Below are positions 26,179 through 33,377 of a stretch of DNA of 37,700 bases, piece by piece; positions within the stretch are counted from its first letter, which is position 1; each line of letters starts with the position of its first letter. The DNA comes from Planctomyces sp. (lineage in GTDB: Bacteria > Planctomycetota > Planctomycetia > Planctomycetales > Planctomycetaceae): positions 1 through 37,700 of the forward strand of contig JAEUIH010000072.1 in NCBI GenBank assembly GCA_016795105.1, read 5' to 3'. Under the pieces are notes generated by a model. It had not been told where the DNA came from. It saw only the letters and a program-made list of their open reading frames with translations, and did not search any database. The position numbers and the translations under genes were made by a program.

Positions 26179-27053
26179 TTTGGCGCGGACGGCTTATTGG
26201 ATGTACCTGCTGCTTTGTAGAGACTTTTCCATTGGACTATCACGTTCACGAGCTGTTCGGCGGTCCTGACTCGGGCGGACTCGGTGCGATAACGGCTTCC
26301 GAATTCCAGCTGAATCGCTTCCAGACCGTTCCCGCGATGGCTGCCGTACGTCTGAACGATGTAGCCTCCCGTGAAACCCGCCTGCTCTTTTCCTTCAAGC
26401 GGGTCCGGAAAGACTGTCCAGCCTTCGTTCTTCAGCAGTCCAAAAAAACTGTTCGGACCGCTGTGAGCCTCTTCAGAAAAGTGTTCTCGCAGCCGAGTCA
26501 CGGTCAGACCGTTTTTCGTTCCTCGGTAAACCGTCACCGATGAACTTCCCTGTCCATGAATATCAACCAACAGGCCAAAGTCGTTCGTCTGACGAACAGT
26601 GCGACAGGCTTCCTTCAGTGCCGAGTGATAAGCGTCGTAGATGACTCGAGTTCGTTCGTGTTCGACGGCAATCTCCGCGGGCCGATTGAAATCCACATAC
26701 TTTCGGTGAACCTGAGAGATTACGTACCACGGCTTCCCGTTCATCCGCTGCTCGAGCTGCTTTGCAACTTCCAGGGCCAGCTCTTCGGTTCCGCCGTCGC
26801 GACCGGTGAAGAATCCGGACGAGCCCGTGGGCAGACCTTCTCCTTTTCGTTCCGGTACTTCAGGCACCAGTTTCGTTCCTCCATGCGGCGCGGAGATGAC
26901 AATCGGCAGTTCACCCCGCTGAATTCGCAGATACTCTTCCTGCCCCTTCACGGGACAGGCCAGCACGCACGCAAGAAGGAGTTGAAATACAATTGCCGCA
27001 CTGCATGCCGTGACTTCGAGTGTTCGACGCGTGACACACTCAAGCCGCTTCAT
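26175..27053 (-). CDS. secreted N-formylglutamate amidohydrolase-like protein
   Basis: 292 aa. The N-formylglutamate amidohydrolase fold is indicated by SAPHGGTKLVPEVPER (about residues 54-70), a VDFNRP motif and VDIHGQG (about 168-174), which hold the metal-binding residues of the family, plus a late IQLEFGSRYR block. The enzyme family removes formyl groups from N-formylglutamate in histidine degradation, but this copy has a long signal segment (to about residue 38) and acts outside the cytoplasm, so another substrate is likely. Its ATG overlaps the upstream stop (27053-27050). The last dozen residues and the TAG stop lie in repeat sequence. Confidence 0.85.
   Translation of the reverse strand: MKRLECVTRRTLEVTACSAAIVFQLLLACVLACPVKGQEEYLRIQRGELPIVISAPHGGTKLVPEVPERKGEGLPTGSSGFFTGRDGGTEELALEVAKQLEQRMNGKPWYVISQVHRKYVDFNRPAEIAVEHERTRVIYDAYHSALKEACRTVRQTNDFGLLVDIHGQGSSSVTVYRGTKNGLTVTRLREHFSEEAHSGPNSFFGLLKNEGWTVFPDPLEGKEQAGFTGGYIVQTYGSHRGNGLEAIQLEFGSRYRTESARVRTAEQLVNVIVQWKSLYKAAGTSNKPSAPK
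26183..26215. repeat. degenerate REP-like half-site coding for a protein C-terminus
   Basis: GCGCGGACGGCTTATTGGATG followed by TACCTGCTGC is a diverged right half-site (compare GGACGGCACATGG, ATGTGCCTGCTAC) abutting the complete element. It is translated on the minus strand as the last residues (about AAGTSNKPSAPK) of the amidohydrolase-like protein. Confidence 0.7.
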
Positions 27054-28030
27054 TTGCCCTCTCCTTCATCCGCAAAGTCCCGATATGCGGCATCCGGATG
27101 ATAGTCGGCTTCCTTCAGACTCTCGTGCACCTGAACGGCGAACCGAAGTCGCAGCACTTCCCCTTTCTGTATTCGAACGGCACTGGGCTCTCCCTGTGTA
27201 AACGCCTTACGTCCGAACGGATTCACTGCGATGAAGCCATAGTCCCTCGCATGACTCCAGCTGGGACGAAAATTTGACGGTGATGACATGACAGTCATTC
27301 CCACCCATCGATCAGCAAACGGTCCCGCATAGTCACACCAGTTTGCCGTCTTGCCCCAGACTTGATCACCGTTTCGACGTTGTTCACTGTCGAGGATCCT
27401 TCCGCCCTTTCCACTCTGGACAGCGATCGGAGTAGCAACTCGAATTCCCAACCCCATTTCCTCCTGGTCGCCAAAGACCACGGGCAGTTCCAGCCCCCTG
27501 AATTCGCTGCGGACCTCCAGCCTGTAGCCCGCTTCTGCAGGACGAATCACACACGTTTGAGTTTCTTCACATACGATGGCAGTTCCGTCGCTCGTCAGAT
27601 AACGATTGATGACTGAAAACCGCACCGTACCTTCGGACTCTGCGGGCTCTTCAACAAATCGCACATGTTCTGTTTTCGCTTTCAGCCTCCAGAAGTCATG
27701 GCCGCTGATATCACCGAACGACAACCAGATGCCCGCATGCAGGCCAACATGATCCGTAGCGTCGAGTGCCGGATCAGGAGGATGATTGCGACTCACCTGG
27801 ATCCCTGACAACGTTTTAATGTGTGCAAAGTAGGGACGAGAAACCTGAGGATCACGAAAGACGTACTGAGCAATCTCAGTGTCACCTGAGAACAACCTGA
27901 TTCGATCGTCGGTTCTCTCATGCCGAATTGTGATGAGTTTCTCACTGTGAGTTGTTTCATTCGGCGCGTCTGTGGAGCTTATTGTGAACACAAGACCCGC
28001 CGCGCAGTACAGAATTATGCCAGCGATCAT
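27050..28030 (-). CDS. secreted DUF6807 (PmoA-like) family protein
   Basis: 326 aa from an ATG at 28030 that overlaps the stop of the oxidoreductase gene (ATGA); GGAGG is just upstream. A signal peptide covers residues 1 to about 20. The beta-sandwich region with RPYFAHIKTLSG, HHxxG-like DATDHVGLHAGIWLSFGD and FWRLK blocks is typical of DUF6807 (formerly called PmoA family). The role is unknown. These genes are commonly found beside Gfo/Idh/MocA oxidoreductases in planctomycetes, suggesting carbohydrate metabolism. The 3' end overlaps the amidohydrolase start. Confidence 0.88.
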   Translation of the reverse strand: MIAGIILYCAAGLVFTISSTDAPNETTHSEKLITIRHERTDDRIRLFSGDTEIAQYVFRDPQVSRPYFAHIKTLSGIQVSRNHPPDPALDATDHVGLHAGIWLSFGDISGHDFWRLKAKTEHVRFVEEPAESEGTVRFSVINRYLTSDGTAIVCEETQTCVIRPAEAGYRLEVRSEFRGLELPVVFGDQEEMGLGIRVATPIAVQSGKGGRILDSEQRRNGDQVWGKTANWCDYAGPFADRWVGMTVMSSPSNFRPSWSHARDYGFIAVNPFGRKAFTQGEPSAVRIQKGEVLRLRFAVQVHESLKEADYHPDAAYRDFADEGEGK

Positions 28031-29352
28031 CCGACACCTCCGGCTTCTGCAGGCACGCCCCAATGTCCACCTGAACGATAACTTCGCCCCAGCAAAGCAT
28101 TTGCCTCGTCATCACCCGGAATAGTCTCCGTCTCTGCATCAAATCGAAATCCACGCCCAATTCTGCACGCAATATTTCCAAGATGCGGCAGTGTCGAAGA
28201 CAGATGGCCTGTAGCCGCGTCCGCATTGACAGGCGAACCTGTCCGAATCGCCTGAATGAAATTCTGTTGATGCGAGGCAACACTGACTGATCGGCTGTCC
28301 GGGAGTTTCACATCAATGCGTCCTCCTTTCTCATCGAAGACCTCCAGCTTACCGCGTTTCGTCAGCAGCATCCGACCCCTGGTGCCGAGAAACTCATTGC
28401 CGTTGTCGATGTTGTTTGGATGATAGTGGCTCCAGAGTCGCATTTCGAAAATGAGTTGCCGCCGAGCCACTTGCCCCTCGATCCCGGGGTATTCAAACAC
28501 GGCCGTCATGGTATCAGGAAACTCCTGATCATCCTGATGGATATATTTCCCTCCGGCAGCCGACACGGAATGCGGATGTGTGTTGACACCAAGTCCCCAG
28601 CGGGCAATATCTATTTCGTGGACACCATCATTGCCTGCATCTCCCGTCCCAAACGCATGCCACCAGTGCCAGGAATAATGATGACGATTGCTCTGAAACG
28701 GAAGCAACGGTGCAGGTCCCGTCCAGGTGTCATAGTCGAATCCCTTTGGAACTTCGCCGGGCTGAGCTCTTCCAATCGGTGGTCGAAACTGAACATCCCA
28801 GGCACGAGCAATCACGATGTCACCGATTGTCCCTGCTCTCAGGATTTCAACCGCTGCCTGAATGAATTCGGCAGATCGACTTTGAGTACCATGCTGGACA
28901 ACCCTGCCGGAGTTCTTCGCTGCTTCAACGAGCCAGCGACCTTCTCTGACGTTGTGAGAACAAGGCTTCTCGACATAGACGTGCTTCCCGGCCGACAGTG
29001 CCATCAGGGCAGCCGGTGTGTGCCAGTGATCGGGAGTAGCAATGGAAACCGCATCAATCGTTCGATCATCCAGAAGTCTGCGGAAGTCGCTGATCGCCTT
29101 CGCGTTTGGAGCCAGTTTCTGTGCTTCTGCCAATCGAGTCTCATCGACATCACAGACGGCCACCAGATTCACATCTGCCAGCGTCAGATAAGAACTGATG
29201 TGCGCACGTCCCTGACCACCATTTCCAATAACCGCGACATTGATTCGATCCGCCGGACTCGCCTGCCTCGCAAGTCCTGATACCACCGTACCCGAAACAG
29301 TGGCTGCCGCTGTGGCCGTGTAGAGAAAGTCTCGACGATTCAGCCTGCTCAT
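28027..29352 (-). CDS. Tat-exported Gfo/Idh/MocA family oxidoreductase
   Basis: 441 aa from an ATG at 29352 (GGAGAAGAG upstream); the frame also extends to 29397. The N-terminus MSRLNRRDFLYTATAAA is a clear twin-arginine signal, so the enzyme is folded and loaded with NAD(P) before export. The Rossmann motif VAVIGNGGQGRAHI follows (about residues 38-51). The family's active-site block KHVYVEKPCSHNVREG carries the EKP lysine. Substrates of the family are sugars or inositols; which one cannot be told. It is the first gene of a three-gene coupled operon with DUF6807 and the amidohydrolase-like gene. Confidence 0.93.
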   Translation of the reverse strand: MSRLNRRDFLYTATAAATVSGTVVSGLARQASPADRINVAVIGNGGQGRAHISSYLTLADVNLVAVCDVDETRLAEAQKLAPNAKAISDFRRLLDDRTIDAVSIATPDHWHTPAALMALSAGKHVYVEKPCSHNVREGRWLVEAAKNSGRVVQHGTQSRSAEFIQAAVEILRAGTIGDIVIARAWDVQFRPPIGRAQPGEVPKGFDYDTWTGPAPLLPFQSNRHHYSWHWWHAFGTGDAGNDGVHEIDIARWGLGVNTHPHSVSAAGGKYIHQDDQEFPDTMTAVFEYPGIEGQVARRQLIFEMRLWSHYHPNNIDNGNEFLGTRGRMLLTKRGKLEVFDEKGGRIDVKLPDSRSVSVASHQQNFIQAIRTGSPVNADAATGHLSSTLPHLGNIACRIGRGFRFDAETETIPGDDEANALLGRSYRSGGHWGVPAEAGGVG

Positions 29353-29453
29353 ACTCTTCTCCAACTGTTGAACTGCTGGAATGAAACCAGACAGCACTCG
29401 GAACGAGTACCGTCGCCTGAACAGTCATCATAACCAAACCGCTCTCAGACTAC

Positions 29454-29487
29454 AAAAAAAGCCGAACTCCCTGTGGAGTTCGGCTTT
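29454..29487 (-). terminator. intrinsic terminator of the glutathione peroxidase gene
   Basis: A perfect 10-bp stem (GCCGAACTCC, 29461-29470, with GGAGTTCGGC, 29475-29484) encloses a 4-base loop. On the minus strand it is followed by seven Ts (29460-29454). It lies 46 bp behind the stop of the gene at 29534-30082. The other orientation has only three Ts. Confidence 0.9.
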
Positions 29488-29533
29488 GGTATTCAATCCG
29501 TGTTTGCAGTTGAAATCGGTCGAAAACCGAGAC

Positions 29534-30082
29534 TTACTTCTTCAATTCGCCTTCGAGTACAGAGACGACTTCGTCTGCATCGGGCTTAACACGAGTCTTA
29601 AAACGCTTGACAACCTTACCATCCTTACCGACGACGAACTTTTCGAAGTTCCAGCCAATGTTGGAATGGTCTTCTGCGTTCTTCTTCAGGTAGTCAAACA
29701 ATGGAGACTGCTTGTCGCCGTTGACATCAATCTTGGAGAACATTGGAAACGTCACTTTGTATTCTTCGGTGCAGAACTTACGAATGTCGTCTGAGGAGCC
29801 TGGCTCCTGTGCACCAAACTGGTTGCATGGGAAGCCCAGCACTACAAGTCCCTGTTCCTTGTATTTTTCATGAAGAGCCTGAAGCTGTTCGTATTGAGGC
29901 GTTGCACCACACTGGCTGGCAACATTCACAATCAGGAGAACTTTCCCCTTGTATTCGGAGAGATCTACTTCTTTACCTTCGAGTGACTGAACTTTGATTT
30001 CGTGAACTGTCTCAGCAGCATTTGCGACTGATCCGATTACCATCGCGCAAATCCCCAACACAAGGCCCTGAACAAACTTCAT
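29534..30082 (-). CDS. secreted glutathione peroxidase-like (thioredoxin-type) peroxidase
   Basis: 182 aa including a signal peptide to ANA (residue 22). The peroxidatic Cys58 is in NVASQCG. Gln88 is in GFPCNQFG and Trp144-Asn145 in GWNFEKF, completing the catalytic tetrad. Cys104 (KFCTEE) is at the resolving position used by Cys-type enzymes that are recycled by thioredoxin rather than glutathione. It would reduce peroxides in the periplasm. It is divergent from a cytochrome-oxidase-like gene, with 116 bp between the chosen starts, and ends in a strong terminator. Confidence 0.95.
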   Translation of the reverse strand: MKFVQGLVLGICAMVIGSVANAAETVHEIKVQSLEGKEVDLSEYKGKVLLIVNVASQCGATPQYEQLQALHEKYKEQGLVVLGFPCNQFGAQEPGSSDDIRKFCTEEYKVTFPMFSKIDVNGDKQSPLFDYLKKNAEDHSNIGWNFEKFVVGKDGKVVKRFKTRVKPDADEVVSVLEGELKK

Positions 30083-30198
30083 CCGAGTTTCTCCTCGTAA
30101 AGTACTTGTCGGAAATCGAAAAACACAAAAATCTGTCTACCTATTCTTACCGGACTCATTACAAAGGCAAGCCCCAGCTCCTGCACCCGGATTTCCAA

Positions 30199-30792
30199 AT
30201 GCTCATGACAACCACCATCGTGAACCATCGCTGGAATGAACTCCGAACGACGATTGCTCGTAAATTTTATTTCGCAACGATCCTCCAGGCGATCGTCAGT
30301 TTCAGTATTTTCTGGGGTCTGGTGGCCCTTCACACTCCAAAACCCCCTTCACCAAAACTGTACCTCCCGGTAGCCTTTCAGTTTGGCACGCTGTTTCTGG
30401 TGCTGGGCAGCTACTTTCTTCATCGAGCAGTCCAGTTTGTGCGACTGGAGCGGCAGACCCTGTTTAGGCGATCACTCGTGTTCGCTCTGGGCTGCGCCAT
30501 CCTGTTCGTTGGAATTCAGTCATATGGACTCTGGGAATTCTCGAACGGAGTGACCGGCTTCAGGAATACTCAGACCAATGTCCACGGATTCACCCTGGTC
30601 TTTGTGTCTCTGCACGCAATGCACTTCATCGTGGCTCAATCAATCCTGATGTGGGTCACCTTGTGTGCCTTCGCTGACCGCTATGACCATGAATACTTCT
30701 GGGGGGTTGTATTCGCTGCGTGGGTCTGGCATGTACTCGGAATCGTCTGGGCAGTTTTGCTCGCCGTCTTCGGGATTTCGATACCCGTCTGA
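30199..30792 (+). CDS. heme-copper oxidase subunit III-like membrane protein
   Basis: About 197 aa with five hydrophobic segments (near residues 25-45, 52-72, 88-106, 128-152 and 168-192). The segment pattern and the HAMHFIVAQSILMWVTL and GVVFAAWVWHVLGIVWAVL stretches match subunit III of cytochrome c oxidase and quinol oxidases. Subunits I and II are not in the window, so this is a stand-alone copy. The start is uncertain: ATGs at 30199 and 30205 fit the protein, no good Shine-Dalgarno is seen, and the frame is open back to 30022 inside the peroxidase gene. It is convergent with the kinase gene (59 bp between stops). Confidence 0.75.
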   Translation: MLMTTTIVNHRWNELRTTIARKFYFATILQAIVSFSIFWGLVALHTPKPPSPKLYLPVAFQFGTLFLVLGSYFLHRAVQFVRLERQTLFRRSLVFALGCAILFVGIQSYGLWEFSNGVTGFRNTQTNVHGFTLVFVSLHAMHFIVAQSILMWVTLCAFADRYDHEYFWGVVFAAWVWHVLGIVWAVLLAVFGISIPV

Positions 30793-30823
30793 TGTCCGAC
30801 ATCTCCAGCCCGATCGCTCAATG

Positions 30824-30863
30824 GTGACCACGCCTTGCCTGTGACCTAACCCTACTTGTGACC
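30824..30863. repeat. three GTGACC motifs at exact 17-bp spacing
   Basis: GTGACC occurs at 30824, 30841 and 30858, each 17 bp apart. The first two 17-bp units match at about 11 of 17 positions, suggesting a decayed tandem repeat. They span the convergent gap and reach into the last codons of the kinase gene. Confidence 0.55.
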
Positions 30864-32471
30864 AAATCGACGAATCCGGTTGATCTGCCAGGCGATTGTC
30901 ATGCCGATTGCTGCAAATGTGATGATTACCAGCGGAAGAAAGTGCCACGGCATCCGAAGCGATTCTTTGGTGAGCACCAGAACAATAAACCCGGCGATCG
31001 CCGCGCCCGTTGTCAACCATGCCAGAAATACTCGCAGCGAAAACCCCGACACAACAATTAGTAGTGGATAGAAGACGAGCAAAGTACCTTCATGATCCGA
31101 AGACAGAGCCAGCGCAGTGGTGAGCAGAGATGTGTCCGTGAGAATTGTTCCGACTCTGGACGTCAGAGCCCAGCGTTCTGATCTCTGGAGTCGAGCCCAC
31201 AGCAGAGAGAACATCGCCCAGACAATCAGCACCAGGATTTGTCGACCATGCTCTATGATCGTTGTTTCACTGAACTGGTAGTGAATCTGAAGAATGATCG
31301 CAGCGATTGCCTGTGTCACCAGATGAAAGGCCAGTCCGGGTTCTCGCCGTGCCCAGCGAGTTATCGACTGCGGAAGTCCTCCTTCCCGAACCTGAAGGGG
31401 TTCGTCATTCTGGTAGGCATCCAGATCCCGAGCCAGATCGTCTGCTGTTGCGTATCGAAGGGCGGGGTCTTTTTCGAGGCACTTGAGGCAGATCAGTTCC
31501 AGCCGTCGAGGGATCTCGCGACGAATCTCGCGTGGTTGTATTGGGTCTTTTTCAAGTACCTGCACAAGAGTATCAAACGGTGTGCGTTCACGAAACGGCG
31601 GGCGGCCTGTCAGGATCTCATACATCAGTGCTCCAAGACTGTACACATCGCTCCTGACCGACACAGACTGATGCTGGCCCGCAGCCTGCTCCGGTGACAT
31701 GTAGCTGGGAGTTCCGAGAATGACACCTGGACGCGTTTCCAGGCTGTCTGTGTCAAACACTTTTGCGAGCCCGAAATCCGTAATCACCGGCCGATTCTCG
31801 AGATCAATCAGTATGTTCGAAGGCTTAAGATCCCGGTGGATGATGCCTCGCTGATGCAAATAGTGCACCGCCTTTGCGATCTGAAGCATCCACTCAACAG
31901 CATCGTTGAGCGATACACTGTTTCGCTTCAGACGCCCCGATAGACTTTCACCCTGCACAAAATCCATCACAAAAAAGTGGCGTCCCTGATCTTCTCCACT
32001 GTCATGGATCGGCACTATGTTTCTGTGAGATAGCCTGGCGATGGCTTTCGCTTCGGACTGAAACCGGATCACTTCTTCTCGAGCTGCCAGATGACTCGCC
32101 AGAATCGTCTTAATGGCGACGATGCGATCAAGGTCTCTCTGCCGAGCCCGGTAAACGATCCCCATGCCTCCTCGATCGATTTCATTCAGCAGTTCGTAAC
32201 GTCCATTTGCAAAATCGCCCAGCGGAACACCAACGGCAACCTTAAGTCGCGCACGAACCTCCGCTTCCTGAATCACACAACTGCGCGTTGACTCGTCGTC
32301 TCGAGGCAGCAGCATGTCCACGGCGTCCAGACATTCCACATATGGCTGCAGCAATGGATGCTCTCGAAGAAGCCGCTCTTTCTCGGCTTTCTGTCCCTGC
32401 TGTATCGCTGTCAAAAGTGCATCCAGCAGATCGGCGTCCTCTGCGTCTGTATTGCCGTCCAACCGATTCAT
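30852..32471 (-). CDS. membrane-anchored Ser/Thr protein kinase (Hanks type)
   Basis: 539 aa. An N-terminal helical region of about 90 aa (LLREHPLLQPYVECLDAVD) is of the type that precedes planctomycete kinases. The kinase domain spans about 92-360, with a Gly-loop (DRGGMGIVY), Lys121, Glu140, catalytic HRDLKPSN (Asp214) and DFG at 232-234; all are intact, so it should be active. The C-terminal 170 residues contain about six hydrophobic spans and end in a basic tail, an unusual multi-pass anchor instead of one span and a sensor. Its ATG overlaps the sigma factor stop (32471-32468). Confidence 0.95.
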   Translation of the reverse strand: MNRLDGNTDAEDADLLDALLTAIQQGQKAEKERLLREHPLLQPYVECLDAVDMLLPRDDESTRSCVIQEAEVRARLKVAVGVPLGDFANGRYELLNEIDRGGMGIVYRARQRDLDRIVAIKTILASHLAAREEVIRFQSEAKAIARLSHRNIVPIHDSGEDQGRHFFVMDFVQGESLSGRLKRNSVSLNDAVEWMLQIAKAVHYLHQRGIIHRDLKPSNILIDLENRPVITDFGLAKVFDTDSLETRPGVILGTPSYMSPEQAAGQHQSVSVRSDVYSLGALMYEILTGRPPFRERTPFDTLVQVLEKDPIQPREIRREIPRRLELICLKCLEKDPALRYATADDLARDLDAYQNDEPLQVREGGLPQSITRWARREPGLAFHLVTQAIAAIILQIHYQFSETTIIEHGRQILVLIVWAMFSLLWARLQRSERWALTSRVGTILTDTSLLTTALALSSDHEGTLLVFYPLLIVVSGFSLRVFLAWLTTGAAIAGFIVLVLTKESLRMPWHFLPLVIITFAAIGMTIAWQINRIRRFGHK

Positions 32472-33166
32472 CGACTCGGACCTTCAAACAGCGATCGTGC
32501 TCCCAGCTCGTTCATGTGCTCACGCAGTCGCTGAATTGCCCTCATCCACAACATCTGTGCGGCCGGACGGGATCGTCCCATTCTTTGAGCAACCTCGTCA
32601 AACGGCAGCCGCAGGATATTGCGCAGCATCACCACTTCTCGATGATCACCCTCCAGTCGATCAATGGCCTCTGCCAGAAGCAACGACTGCTCATTCAGAA
32701 TCATGATCGCACTTGGTGTTGGATCCGCCGCAGCCACCTCCGTCTGTCTCGCATGGCCGTCATTGTCTGTTTCATGTCCGAGCGAGCGTTCACGACCAAT
32801 CGCTCGCTTTCCTGCCGCTGCATGCCGCCGCAACGCGTCCTGAGCATTGTGATCCAGAATCTGACGAAGCCATGCCAGCCATTCAATCTCAGTGCGCCCC
32901 TTGAATTTTCCAAAGTCCCGGTAGGCATCAAGGAGTGTCTGTTGAACCAAATCCGAGGAGTCAAACCGAGCCTGGAAGCGAGCGAGCGACCAGGCTCGTG
33001 CAATTAACTGCACATAGCTTCGGCACCGGGCAAACAACTCTTCCCTTGCTGCTGAATCCCCCGCAACTGCTGCGTGAAGACATACACTCAACTCGCTCGA
33101 CCCACTAAGCCGCGATGAGTCTTCTACAGCCGGAGACTTATTCTTCTCAGTTTCTGACTCTGTCAT
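32468..33166 (-). CDS. ECF sigma factor coupled to Ser/Thr kinase
   Basis: 232 aa from ATG at 33166 (a TTG precedes it directly). Region 2 (about residues 40-115, with FDSSDLVQQTLLDAYRDFGKFKG) and region 4 (about 165-220, with DHREVVMLRNILRLPFDEVAQRMGRSRPAAQMLWMRA) are clear. This matches planctomycete ECF groups that are encoded with Hanks-type kinases instead of anti-sigma factors. The 4-base overlap with the kinase gene supports control by phosphorylation (inference). The gene is divergent from the DUF2339 gene; I see no certain promoter in 33167-33377. Confidence 0.93.
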   Translation of the reverse strand: MTESETEKNKSPAVEDSSRLSGSSELSVCLHAAVAGDSAAREELFARCRSYVQLIARAWSLARFQARFDSSDLVQQTLLDAYRDFGKFKGRTEIEWLAWLRQILDHNAQDALRRHAAAGKRAIGRERSLGHETDNDGHARQTEVAAADPTPSAIMILNEQSLLLAEAIDRLEGDHREVVMLRNILRLPFDEVAQRMGRSRPAAQMLWMRAIQRLREHMNELGARSLFEGPSR

Positions 33167-33377
33167 CAATCGCTGACTCTGTCCTCAAACGTCCTTAAAC
33201 GCAACCTGATGAACCGCCAGGGGGCCCGGCCAAATCGAGGGATTCAACAAAATTCTGTGCCATTTTCTGCTAAAACATATCTTCGGTTATCGGTTTTTTG
33301 AAAATTTGCGTGATATCGCAGTTCCGAATACGCCGCGGACGACAGCGATTCTGACGAATACTGCGGAGGGTTCAGAA

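Noticed and set aside
25425-26543. Open frame of 372 codons on the plus strand across DUF72, the repeat and the amidohydrolase-like gene
   Set aside because: It is antisense to two well-supported genes and is kept open partly by the triplet-length repeats.
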